From Myoxocephalus aenaeus (taxonomy: Eukaryota > Chordata > Actinopteri > Perciformes > Cottidae), in the NCBI GenBank assembly GCA_038501785.1, contig JBAMJR010000140.1:2626001-2690000 (forward strand): a stretch of 64,000 nt of DNA, given 5' to 3'. The first letter of the stretch is position 1. Every line of letters begins with the position of its first letter. The position numbers and the translations under genes are program-made. Below the pieces are notes generated by a model. It saw only the letters and a program-made list of their open reading frames with translations. It did not search any database and was not told where the DNA came from. Positions 12,581-24,599 of this stretch are shown here, piece after piece.

Positions 12581-15006
12581 TGATTAACTTTTTGAGGGGT
12601 AATTTCTCCCCATAGCGATGACCGACTGTATTTTTGTCCTCATATTTTTGTCCTCATTAGCTTATAATAGTCGGGGATGTAGTGCAGGGTAAAACCTAAA
12701 CATTTTAAATGTTTCTTTGTGGTTCACCCACTTGTTGCAGTTCTGAATATCTCCTAGTGAGAACTGTAATAATGTTGGTTATACAGCAGAAGAACGCAGA
12801 ATTTATATCTGAATATTTCATTGTTGTGTGTTTCTACTGCTGGTGCTGAACCCTCACATTGGAATCTGTCGCTCGTAACCCAGTTGTGGGACTTTGCTAT
12901 CACCTAGTGGCCACAGAGAAGCATTTTTTCTAAGAATATATAAGGCAACCATCTACTTGTTCCACTGTATTCTCTGTATGGGAACTATTTGCTTACTATC
13001 AAGGTTCATGTTCTGCAATTAAAACGCAAATAACAGTAGATGTATTACATTTTAATTCAGTAACCAATTGTCTGACAAACAGCTTTCCCACGGGTGCATG
13101 TCTGGGATTGCTAATCACTGTTTAACCTGTTAGTGTTCCTGTTCCTAGCCAAGCCTTTATTGATATTGGCAATGAACAGTACAATACATTTAACCGCAGA
13201 AGTCCAGTCAGCATGTTAACACATGTGTACACGTTGGCTCGCCCACGCGTCTGCAGTAACAGGTGAGGAGGGGTTGCGGAATAGGAGGAGACTTGTTGCA
13301 CTCCAGCCTGAGCTCCAGCAGCAGATCCGCTCAGATTGATGGTCTTGTGGGATCAGCTGGGCTCCAGGTCTGGCAGCAGGAAAAAGGCTCTTCTGGGATA
13401 GCAGCTTAATAGAGATAGCAGACTGTCTGGCTCTGTCTGAGCGCTACGTTGTAAGGGGGTGAGATGGATGTGTGTGTGTCTGTGTGTGTGTGTGCACTGA
13501 TACACAACACATACCCGGCCTATCTTTTTCCTGGCTCTCCACTGACTACGATGTGTGTCAGTCATGGATGTTGTGAAGCATGCTGAAGATGGAGAGAGTA
13601 GTACTGGAAGCAGCTGGGGTAAAAAAAATCCAGTATGATTTGAGGTTATGCTCAAACCGTATGTTTTCCATTACCTTAATGTCAAGTGACATGCATGCAC
13701 CACAATCAAAGACAATTTTTAAACTACCCGGCTCTCTGGTGCAGTCACTGTCATGCTCTCAGTCAAACATAAAGCAGTTCTGCAGACCTGTAATTTCGAT
13801 AGTAAAAGTGAATCCAACTCTTTAAATGAGAAGCTTAAAGCTTCTTCATGCAATTAAAATCGTTGCCTTCTGATTTAACGGGTAAACTATAATACTTATG
13901 CAGTGATATGTACTTTGTAAAACCATGAAAGACATCTGCACAGAATTCAAATATTGGAGGAATTGCCTAAAACGTCCTGCAACACCAAAAGACTTCCTAG
14001 CTCAGTTGCAACTGAGAATTGCTGTTTTTCTATAAGAATATTTACCACAAAAAAAAAGACAAACACATGTGTCTTATGTTCATAAACTAAGAACTTCATC
14101 TTTGCTTGCTAACAGCAATGCTCCATCTCACAACAGGTGCAACGGTGCCACTTTAACTTTAATTTACACCCCTCTCGAGGCCGGTCTACAGTTAGCTGTT
14201 ACACATGCCTCATCCATCACGACTGGTTGCCAGAAGCCTGATGGTAGCGAGGCCAGACCTCGAGGCCCGTGCTCAGGGAGAGTCACCATCATGACAGAGC
14301 CGGGCTCCTGCCTGAGTGCTGTCTGGCAGATGTGAAGATTATAGCATGCTAATTATTGGGGAAAGTACCTACAATTTGAAATATGTCTACATTATATAAT
14401 TTAACTTAAACCTTTGCAAAGACACAGAAGTCCCTTTGGCGCTGAGACGTTTCTGCTGTCCAGGCAGAACTGAAGGCAGCAAAAAGCAATGTAACGTAAC
14501 CAGACTAAGCATCTACAGCCACGCTAACATGGGCACCATGACGATGTTAGCTCATCAGAGCTAACGACAAAGAACAGCTGTTCCTCAATTAATCAAAATG
14601 TTTTTGCCCGATGAAAATTAAAGACTTAATTTTTCCATCTTTTCCATGCAAATCTTACAATATGTAGTACCGGAAAAGGTTTAGCTCACTTGTATTCAAG
14701 CTAGGAAGAGTTGGGGATGACGTGACACCCCGAGTTGACTTTGTTTTAGTGCAAGGAGGAAAACCTCGTGCCAGAAATACCAGTCGTTATGGTGATATGT
14801 TGAGTCTCTCGTAAACATTTTGAGAGTTTTATGAACACTTTTCCGTAAATTTGCATTCCTGCAGACTTTGCACCAAGGAAATTACCCACAATTCATAGCA
14901 ATGTGACGTCAAACATGACGTTACCAGTGGAAGCATGGCCTATTACATTTATACATATTATACAGAAATATTAAGGATTAAAGATGGTGCATACAAACAC
15001 ATGAGG
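12579..15006. other. Noncoding DNA with a short (TG)n tract
   Basis: A TG-rich tract lies at 13470-13494, interrupted once. Otherwise AT-rich. The stretch near 14510-14570 (ctacagccacgctaacatgg and following) looks like a decayed copy of a percomorph repeat in reverse orientation, but too weakly to annotate separately. No gene is supported. Confidence 0.45.
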
Positions 15007-15336
15007 AATGGAAGCAGAGATTATACATCACAGATTTATTCATCACACATTTAATTTAGTTTTGACAAAAATGAGTAAATAGATTATTTGACAATTACGT
15101 CTTCTCTTGTGATGAAAGAGCCTTAGAAGATGTTCAAAGCAGGGTTAGCAAATTTAAAATGAATACCCACAATCTTTTGCCGTTGTCGTGGTAACGTGAT
15201 ATGTTGCTGTCCCATTCATATTTACACCATTTCGAGCCCTGACTGTCTCTCACACGCAAACCACTTACCAGGTGACGTCAGTGAGTCCCTGAGGGTTCAG
15301 GGTTCCAGGCCTCAGGGCGGACACTGGGATTGAGCC
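15007..15336 (+). repeat. Dispersed repeat, copy A (partner at 45719-46071)
   Basis: This segment aligns nearly end to end with 45719-46071: shared blocks include aatggaagcagaga, ttttgacaaaaa, agattatttgacaattac, cttgtga-gaaagagc, atttacaccatttc, ggtgacgtca and gtccctgagggttcag. It has no coding capacity and no clear terminal inverted repeats. It is read directly as a repeat because two copies sit in this window; the family is unknown to me. Confidence 0.85.
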
Positions 15337-15747
15337 AGACACGTTCAGAGTCTACCCAGTGGTTGTAACATTAGTGAATCACTACTTCTCGGGTTTGGAG
15401 ACAGTAGAATAACTGCTACCGGTCTCTGCACTGCATTTAACGAAGTGTCAAATCTATAAATCTTGCAGAGCACGGGAAGGAATTGCTTCAGGGCGCCATT
15501 GAGGAACCAGTGCCGCATCACTCGTAAAAATAACTTTCTTCAGCCACATTCCAGAGTTTGTGCAAATCTCAGACACAGCCTCTCTATTACATTTGTTTAA
15601 AAAATAAATAATAAAAAAAAAACTCTTGCTCAGAACAGCTTTAGTTTTTTCAGCTTTACAGTTTTACAATTTTGCAAATTGTTACATGACGCTCCTTCAA
15701 ACCTCCGCTCCACAGAGCCTCGTCTCCACTGGCTTTGACATCCTCCG

Positions 15748-15767
15748 CTCTCTCTCCTTCTCTCTCT

Positions 15768-15820
<53 letters not shown>
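15748..15820. repeat. (CT)n microsatellite
   Basis: About 36 pyrimidine dinucleotide units with two TTC interruptions near the left end. Potential H-DNA. Confidence 0.95.
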
Positions 15821-15823
<3 letters not shown>

Positions 15824-15936
15824 CCTGCTCCACATCCCACTAATTACCCCTCAGCAGCGAGACAGTGTTGTGTTCAGTGACATGCCGAGGCAGGCCCAGT
15901 CTGCCTGACTGGTGGCTCTGACAGCCTGTCACACGC

Positions 15937-15940
<4 letters not shown>

Positions 15941-15969
<29 letters not shown>
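15941..15969. repeat. (CA)14 microsatellite
   Basis: Uninterrupted CA dinucleotides. Confidence 0.95.
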
Positions 15970-15972
<3 letters not shown>

Positions 15973-16150
15973 CACAAAGCCGCTGTGATGGCAGATAGTG
16001 GCGGGAGTCCTGGCCTCCGACCTGCAGCCCCACTCCCCTACTGCAACCAGCCCTCCACAACCACTAACCTATACCCCCAGCACCACACCACGCATGCATC
16101 TAAATGAGCTCCCTGGCAATTTGCTGCTGTCTCCTTGTCTGCTTCTGTTC

Positions 16151-16163
16151 GTCTCTCTCTCTC

Positions 16164-16196
<33 letters not shown>
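16151..16196. repeat. (CT)n microsatellite, interrupted
   Basis: CT-rich tract with TTT and CCC interruptions. It is the third simple repeat within 450 bp. Confidence 0.95.
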
Positions 16197-16197
<1 letters not shown>

Positions 16198-16581
16198 CTA
16201 CTAATGAGGTTCTTAGTGGCTGTCAGTGCAGCCTGGAAAGTCAAAAAAAAAAGATGCAACCAGAGGAGCAAAGCTCTCCAGGTCCGGGAGTCAGCCGGGT
16301 TGAGGTTAATTGTACGTATAAATATAGCACTCATAACAGTGGTGATTTGTCGTCTTTTGATAAAGAGGCAATCTTTTTTTCCCGTATGTTTGCGTGGGCT
16401 CGTGTGCGTCTTTGTGTGAGATGTGAAATGGAAGTCAGGCAGCAGTGTGGAGCTGCTGGGTAGTCCCTGATTGCTGCCTCACTAGCTGACATGTTTCCCT
16501 CTACCTGCTGAGACAGGCCCCCGCTGACAGAGATGCTGAGAGATCATTAGTGTAAGCCCCCCTTGACATAGTCGTCTGGAG

Positions 16582-16599
16582 AAAAAAAAAAAAAAAAAA
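16582..16599. repeat. Poly-A tract
   Basis: 18 consecutive A, with no retrogene body or target duplication recognised nearby. Confidence 0.9.
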
Positions 16600-16964
16600 G
16601 GCCCACCTCCCCTCCACCTCCTCGCCTCTCCCGTTGCTCCACTGCCTCCAGTTTTGTTCAGTTGATCCCCGCTCCACCCCCACCCGTCTCATCATGTTCT
16701 CCCTGCTACTGTTGTTGCTGTCTGGTAATATCCTGCCAGCTCGCCACAGCAATTGTTGCTGGATTGCACCTGCCACTGCAAGAGTTGCTGGGATGGACTG
16801 TTGTACCGTTTTTCATTAAATCACCGGAAGCTAAGCGGGAGTGGGGAGTTGACGAAGCTGAAGCTTGGCGGCTATTAAGGATGAGCGTAAAGCTAACTCA
16901 TACAAATAAAGTGAGAAGAAGAGCAAAAAAATAACAGTTACTCATGGACAACTGAAAGTGTCAT

Positions 16965-17340
16965 TTTAAAGGTTAAAGGCAGGGTTGCTAATCTTCTTTT
17001 CAAATGTTTTTTATATTTTTGCTGACCGTAACTGGCTGTCACAGGACTCCAATAAGCCGTCCAATTCGGCCCGGATGTAATGATTGGACGGGCTCCCTGC
17101 CCGGCCATCATTGCTCGTCACCAGATTCTTCCACAAGCTGCTAGGTTGAAAGCTGTGTTTACGTTCAGAATGATATATTTTGGGGGAGTGGTTTTGGAGG
17201 GAGGCCTGAAGGGACGAGCTGTCAGTATCGCCGACTTCACGACTTTCTTGAAAAAATGTTGGGCGCTAGTGCTGCTAGCTACTTTCATTAGTAAGGAGTT
17301 GGCGACACTCGGCTGGATTTTGGGATTGGATCATGTCTAG
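16965..17340. repeat. Probable dispersed repeat, family unresolved
   Basis: The opening (aaaggcagggttgctaatct) and the later block near 17262-17320 (gcgctagtgctgctagctac and following) resemble a common percomorph interspersed element that I recall only approximately. An 86-codon open frame runs through it but shows no transposase or reverse-transcriptase motif. The boundaries are estimates. Confidence 0.45.
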
Positions 17341-18939
17341 AAACGTAGCGTGCTATCGCTAGTCTCTCAAGATGTTTCAACTACAGCTTTGAGAGTCTTC
17401 AGGCAAAACCCTGGGGATGAATGAGTATCATTTCTGTCCGCTGAGCTCTGTAGTTCCCTCGACTCAGACAACTGTGACATCACGGAAATCCCCTTGAAGA
17501 CGCAACCTGTCTATCAATAAGGGGGTTTAAAGAAATAACGTTTCTACTTTTAAGCAAAGGAACACAGTGCTGAATCACAGAGGTACGGACTGCTTAGGTC
17601 CCAGATGGGGCAAGGGAATGAATGTACATTTGTTTGGAGCGCTCACATCACTACACATTTTGATTTCAAGAAGCCAATTACTACTGCTTGACTTGATATC
17701 AGTAAGCCTAACTGGGAAAATATCAGTTTTTGGGTGAACCTACACTCTAAAAGCAACTAAGCATCTCTTGATCGTTTATAGGAAACGCCCAAAACTGTTT
17801 GCAAATTACCCAAATGAGTCCCAAAAAAAAGTCATCCCTTTTTTTTCCTGCTTTCCCCTTTGCTAACATCTTTTTGGTCCCAGTCCCAAAAAGATGTCTG
17901 TGGATTGGACTGTTGTGATATCAGTTAAAAGGAATTTGCATTTAATAATATTATACAAAGCAATGTGTGATGGCTAATGCATGTTCCATTACATTAAGGC
18001 CACCACATGGATGCCATTTATAGATATACATTTATAGAGTGATACATTTCCTTCAACTAACCCTCCCACGGTGGTTATGGTGTTTTGCTAATTAAAGATA
18101 ATAATGTCTCTGTCTGACATCATAAACGCTGGGTTCATAAAAGCAAAAAATAAAGTCGTTTGAGGATGTGAATAAAAATTAATTAGCGTGAGGGCGATCA
18201 GTGGACTCGCCATCAAGAGGCAGATAAAGATTTGAAGTTGGCGTGCTCGTGTTTGTGCCGTTAATAAAGGGAGGTTTAAGCACGTGGATCAAGGCGCTCC
18301 ACAAAACCCGGTCCAGACTCTTTTAAACAGCATGACCTCATAAAGCACAAAGACCAGTTTAACTGTCCAACAAAAGCAATGAAACTTTCCATAAACATTA
18401 CAGCGAAGAAAGGAATCGTGGAAATCGCTCTCGTGCACGGCATGCCAGCACAATACAAGTTAGCAAACTCTCAGCTTGCCACTAAGCTCTAAATCTTCAT
18501 GCGGTCCCACGAGATCATGGCTTGATGACTGACTGGGCCCAGCAAATCGTGGTGCGTGGACCGGAGAGGGCTTAAAGGGTTTCTCCGATTTCACCAGGGT
18601 TAAATGAGATCAGTCATCAGGCTCACAAATGAGGAGGTTGCGCCTCTTTGAACGCCGCCAAACGTGGAACTGAAGAAATAGCAGACGACGGTCTCCTGAG
18701 CTCTAAAGAATATTACAAAACGCTTTACGTCCCTGATTACGACGTTGCACATCGACGGTTATGCGATTGCTATTTCACACACCCGTGCCTCCGCATCAAG
18801 CTGAGCTCGGAGGATAAACAAGGTTTCCTGCAAACATGAATCATGATTACATTAAGCTTAACATTTCAGCACGTCATGAAAGCAGTTTCTACATAATGAG
18901 AATTGTCTGGCTACTTTATTGTACTTGAAGGAGTATTCC
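17341..18939. other. Noncoding DNA; complex stretch at 18100-18850
   Basis: No gene is supported. 18100-18850 is compositionally complex with ATTA/TAAT motifs (near 18110, 18180 and 18255) and resembles regulatory DNA in texture only. 17820-17890 holds short A and T runs. Confidence 0.4.
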
Positions 18940-19440
18940 ATCGCATCAGTATTTCACTTCCATAAAGTGGGTGGACTTCAGAGACAGGTTAAAAGAGTTG
19001 TCAGAAATTGAGGCAGAAATATCCAGTTTTTTAGTGCTTGGACTTACATTTCCCATAATGCAGCTCTGTGGGGTCAGTGTGGGGTCAGTGTGTAAAACAT
19101 GTCTATCAGTATGAAATATAATATAAACAAACCTTGAATAAGAAGACTTTATATAACTACGTTCACCGGTGGTGTGCTCACAGCGCTGAGGAAGCTAATG
19201 TTCATGTTTCTCATATTTCTATCGACGAATCTCACAGTTTTTAAGCAAAACTAAATGAAATCTGGAAAAAAAGGGACTACAGTTGACAAATAAACAATAC
19301 CACTTCCTGTGTATAATCAAAAACAATACTTTGTATGAAATATATAAATATAAAGAGTGTAGTTTCCAATAACATAAATGTCAAGGCTGATGTAAAAAAA
19401 AAATAGAATGAAAGGTATTTATTACGCTCCCCTTTAATTA
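18940..19440. repeat. Possible old dispersed repeat with an 11-bp tandem duplication
   Basis: The 'gagtattccat...ttccataaagtgg' beginning resembles a common fish repeat. Two exact copies of gtggggtcagt abut at 19068-19089. The rest is AT-rich with no coding capacity. The family is not determinable here. Confidence 0.3.
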
Positions 19441-21657
19441 CATATCTGGTTCCAAACCATACAACATAAAAATGATGAGATTCAGAGAAAACATAACTGA
19501 GCAGATTCTAAATACTCAGACATCTTTATGGAGTTTGGTTTGGGGGCAAGTCAGAGATTTATTTGGGGAATAGGGACGCATGACCTTAGAAGTAAAAAAA
19601 AAAAAAGTCCTTGCTGTAATGTTTATAGCCTTTCTAAAAATGTAATTATATCGTCACTCAATGGCACAGCTTTTTATGATATTGCGTCGGTTTTAATTGA
19701 CCCCACTAGGTGGCACTATCAGTCCAATAAAGAGCAGCTGCACAGTGGAGTGCAGGGTCAGTGCACCAATGTCTCCTCAATGTGTCTCTCCAGGCCACTT
19801 CTGCATGTGTCGGATGTCATGAGGAGACGCAGCAATATGACCGTGATGGACAGCAACCAGGTCACGCTTTGTCATACTTGTCAGCTAAGCTCCGGCACTG
19901 ATCATCCCCCTGTTGATATGTTCTGCTGCAAAGGATCGCCGGTCTCTGAGTCCATGTTTTCCATGACTTGGAGAGGTTAGTAGCCGCACAGTGTCAGCTT
20001 GTCAGCTTGGAAAATTAATTAGCCCTCCAGGGCCACGTGTGTGCCAGTGCAGTGCCATTCACAGCACGCAGCAGAGCTTCACAAGGCTCCGTGTGGATTT
20101 TGGCTATTTGACGTTCACTGAGGCTCGGCGGTCTGGCCTCCGTTCAACACACGGAACGGTCATCGCCGCCAGAATGTTGGTGCATTGCCGGACAATGGCT
20201 ACAGCATCCCTCCACGGGGACCAGGAGAGCGGGTCTTGTGTCTGTCCTCCCTCTAGTCTAGCCCCTTCCTCTCAGATCTCAGACCAGCCAAGCTGACGTG
20301 CACCAGCAGACAGGTTGCACAGGAGTAGAGCGGACCACATGCTGCTCGGAGCTTTGAACTGTTACAGAGGGGAGGGAGGAGCTGGTAGCGAAAGTCAGGG
20401 GGATTTCTATTGGTGCAGCAACGGGGAAAATGAAATACTACGTCGACATCTAACACGAACACATTCACCTCTGATCATGAGTGTGCATGGATTTTGTTGT
20501 TGTTGTACACAGTAAAAACAAAAAATGCTATTTCTGTTAAACTATTCCTCCCAGACAGCAGTCCTCGGGGCTCATTTAACCATCACAGATTGCTTTCAGT
20601 GAGACCAGACAAGAAGTGGGAAACAAAAAAACAAGATGTCTGACCAGTTGTTGTTTAACTCATGAATGACATTTGTTTGAATCAGATAGCCGGAAGACAT
20701 TTGCATAGCGAAGGAAATTGCCGGGAAATGTCACGAAGAATTAAAGGGTTTTGATAGGGCGCTGAGAAATACTGCGTTTTATTCTTTTACTATCTGGCAT
20801 TCTGGCATTTTGAGGCTTGAAAGTCAAATAGATTTCATTGATTCGTCTTCATGCTGGATGTTCCCCGGCCGCTCCGCTCGCAGCAGTGACTCTCATTGTT
20901 GCCTCGGCCAAATGGGCTTTTTTTGTGGCGGCGGAGAGGAGGCGAAGGCCGTCTGCTTCGGAGGGCCACAAACAGAGCGGCTTTCATCTGGAGAGGAGCC
21001 ACGGAGTCGAGACTGAGTGAGAAGTATCACTCCAAGACACTGACCATCGTCTTTCTGGTTTATGAGATTCACGTGAGCCATCTCAGAGGCACCGAAGCGT
21101 CAGATCCATTAGGGGGCACTAGATTATAATGAAACACTTGGGAGCCAAAGGTAGAAGCAGAAAAATAAACCAACTGATTCCAGTTGAGGTTTGTGGTCAA
21201 GAAAAAAATAAATTAAAAAAAACTGTAGCAATCATGCGGGAATTGAATATCAAAGCATTTCAGCATTGACCTTCATTTACTCCCTTTTTGAGCTCAATCA
21301 GTTGGAGTCTGTTGTCCTGAAACTTTTTTTTTTTTAGATTTGGCACCACTCTGCTTGGAAATGTGCAGCCGAGATAAAAAATAAATAAAAGACCCCCTGC
21401 TGGTTAGAGATATTTGAAAAGGCTATAAATTTCCCTGAACAACAGAGTCCATTCAGTCGCTAAACAAAACGATATTCACGGGGGATTTGTAAAACACCAG
21501 ATTTTCTCCTTCACACTTCATTATGCCTCCTACTGAAAGCACAGAGTTGCTTGTACAATATATGTCTTGGCTAATGCATGCTTTGTGCTAATTTGTTCAG
21601 ATTGATATTTGGCAGATTTGGAGAAAGATTAGTTGAATTCTCAAGAAGAATATACAA
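19441..21657. other. Noncoding DNA, no gene supported
   Basis: The 150-codon plus-strand frame at 19528-19980 has no recognisable domain. 20000-20400 and 20820-21010 are more GC-rich and complex. Short A runs occur at 19595-19608 and a T run at 21325-21336. No splice-flanked conserved exon was recognised. Confidence 0.45.
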
Positions 21658-21683
21658 CCCCCCCCCCCCCCCCAAAAAAAAAA
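21658..21683. repeat. Poly-C(16) followed by poly-A(10)
   Basis: Two adjoining homopolymer runs. The minus strand carries G16, with quadruplex potential. Confidence 0.95.
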
Positions 21684-22639
21684 TTAAAACACACAGTTCT
21701 GACTGGATTTTATTCTGTTGCCTGGAAAGCAACTGTGAGAATAATGAGGTTTGTTCCACAGAAGAAGAAAAAAGATGTCTCAAGAGGAAGGCGATGTGAT
21801 CCGGAGCACAATCCACAGGTAGGATTTGACCCAATTGCCCGTGATGCATCTCCATTGAAATGCGATCTGACGTCTTTCTGCTTTACACCGCGACCATTAA
21901 AGTGGGTTGAGGTCTGTGAGTAAATGTCTTCGCCGGACGTCTCATCATTATTCCTACATTTATTAAATTAGGATGATTTATGACGGGTTTGTATGGCGCA
22001 CAGTATATTACCTAAATGACTATTTAACTGAACACAGGAATTTCATTAACTTCTGACCTCGCGAGTACAGATTGTATTGCATCGGTGGAGCCGCAGGAAG
22101 GCAACTGCCAGACTTGTTCTTGACTTCGGTACAACTTCCTCTTATGAGAATCTATTTTTGGATGATGTGGTGCAATATTTCATACTAATATTTCATGCCC
22201 TGCAGTGGCCGAGCCCATTGGATCCCACTGAAAACAGAAATCTTTAAAAACGATCATAGTTTAATTTCTTTTTTTTGGTTAAGTTTCCAAAAACACTTTA
22301 CATTCTCAAAGAAAAAGTAAATGGAGGATTTGTTGGGGACTATTTTCAGACCTCTAGTGAGTGTTTAGAAGCAGGACATGGTCTTTATGGTCCAAAACGG
22401 ACCTGTGGAACCCTGGCTGTACAAAATCCTTCTTAAACAAGAGAGACTCGATCCCGGTGGAAGGGGGCTCAGTCAAACCTGATCTGGATAATTAAGACCA
22501 GATTCAAAATGTGTTTGACCTGAACGGACCCTGAAAAGAGACCAGCAGCAGCACGATAAGTGATCAATTAACAAGCAGCGGCAGTCGATAAAGGTAATAA
22601 TGGTAATATCCTGTGAAAGTTTGTAGAAACTAATTCCTA
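21684..22639. other. Noncoding DNA, no gene supported
   Basis: The part from about 22280 to 22400 (aaaaacactttacattctca and following) may belong to an old interspersed repeat. No coding motif. Confidence 0.4.
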
Positions 22640-22935
22640 AACTAAATTGTTTGTTGACGTCAAAGACCAATCGACCCTTTGCAAAGACCCGTCCCTTGAA
22701 AGCAGACTAGCCCATCGTAGCGTAGCATCAGCCAGCTACGAGCTAGTCATGTTTAAACGTTGTGTAACAGTGATACTCGTTACCCGGAGAGGTTGGAAGC
22801 AGATAAATACTTTTCTAAAGCTTTTTGTTTCTATGTAAAAACCTGTGGAGCTAACATTTTCTAGCGTTAGCACTGCTATGCTATGCTAGCTACTGAAGGC
22901 ATACTGACTGTATACACATGCTGCTTTTGCTTTTT
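22640..22935 (+). repeat. Degenerate dispersed repeat, copy 1 (partner at 26886-27170)
   Basis: It shares ordered blocks with 26886-27170: gcagactagcc-atc, agtgatactcgtt, and a final block (22870-22932 against 27108-27169) that I align by eye at roughly 84% identity. It has no open reading frame with a motif. The interior carries gctagc/ctagct-rich sequence typical of percomorph repeats. Confidence 0.7.
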
Positions 22936-24545
22936 AAAGATTGTAGCAGAGAGTTAAGATTTACCAAGCTTTACAGGAACAGTTGTCCTCAATTTCATGG
23001 TCTTCTGTCTGGATCTCCATGTGGTGGATTACACTGTGATCTGTAGGCTTTAACGTATGTCTTTATCTTTTTAACCTGTTTCGACAACTGGATACATCCT
23101 TCCTTTTGTTTGCATCTCTCTTCTATCGTTTTTTAATTTTTTTTTAATCACATGATTATATATTTCTCCAGGGAGTGCAGTTAGTGACAGTGTGCGCTCC
23201 ATGGTAGCTCTGAGAGCTTGATGGAGGAGCAGCGACTAACAACAAAAGGACGGGGCTTAGGCAGCGTCATTAAATAGATATATGTGAAAGTGGGGATTGT
23301 GACGTATCATGATATCAGAGTATAGATGCTCAGCAGGCTCTGATCCATCGCGTGTCCACTCGGGTATTGACACACCGACCAGAGATCCGTGAACATCAAA
23401 CGAGACCATATCCGACAAGATTAGATTTGGAACTGGTCCAAGGCTGCTCCCACGCTGGGTCTCTTTTCCACAGAGCCGAGTAGTTCAGTGAAGACATGTG
23501 GTAGCCTACTGTGTCACGATAACCTGCACTGGTCATGGTAATCAAGGAACATGTCACCCGGTGCGACGGTGGAGCTGACTGATGTGTTTTCAACAGCTGC
23601 ACACATGTGCCTTTACAGGCAGCACCTGCTTATTAGATCAGTTCATGGCTGATTGGTGGTCTTTTCGTGAGATTTGTTGACAATAGGAAAAAAGTAGACA
23701 GCAAATTTAAAAAGTAGAATGGGTTTAATCCATCGCTGCATATATTATATGTTCATATTCATGTAAGTGTTTGTATTACGAGTAGTCTGTGGAAGTTCCA
23801 TACAACCTCAAAGCTTAAAAGGTGCTACTTAATAAACGTTGCAAAAAAAACCTAAATAATATAAAGAATACTATTAATATATATTAAAAAAAGATGTCTA
23901 TTACACCTCTGCATTGTCATTTACATTGCAACAAGATTAGATCTGTAGAAACATCTACTTGGATGCTTCATGGCACCAAGACTTACTGATTTATGGCACA
24001 AGACAGGAAGAGGGCTGTTCCTCTAGCTTTAATCAATAACTAAGCAGGTAACAGCAAACAATCTTCTGCAACACGGTTTATATAGGATCTAGTATGTGGA
24101 AAAACAAGAGTGAAATGGGGGTTACCAATCAATTTGACCACTGTTTCGTTTTGTTGACAAAGATTCTTTTGATTTACGGATGTTTACGGATGCTACATGT
24201 AGCATCTGGACCCCTGCAATTATGCACACACGGCTGCGTACGGAGGCCATGAAAACGAAAATAAATTAAATACAGTGCAGCTGCACACGTAAGGCAATAT
24301 GTTATGGATATATATTGGTGTTCTGTATCTCTGTGACTTTCCTCAGAAGTCTGTCTTGAAGGGAGCGGCGGATTCATAAGATGAATATAAAGAACTTCAC
24401 ATGCTGAGACGCATACATGAATGAGAATGTCTCCCACACCGACCGTAGATAATCAGCCGGGCCATGTTCCTTGATTGTTCTCAGCAGAGTCCTCCGCCGA
24501 ATTCAAAGCTTTCCTTTTAAAATCCATGGAATTCACCTGGGTGGT
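22936..24545. other. Noncoding DNA, no gene supported
   Basis: AT-rich and partly repeat-like (23000-23290). Short A/T runs lie at 23139-23148 and 23843-23890. No domain is recognisable in any frame. Confidence 0.45.
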
Positions 24546-24559
24546 GGGGGGGGGGGGGG
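24546..24559. repeat. Poly-G(14) tract
   Basis: 14 consecutive G on the plus strand. Confidence 0.95.
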
Positions 24560-24599
24560 TAGGAAAGAAAATATTTCCACACCATATTACCTGGAGAGT

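Noticed and set aside
14510..14570. Reverse-oriented copy of the 48.8-kb repeat family
   Set aside because: Only a short block (ctacagccacgctaac) resembles it, which is too weak to annotate.
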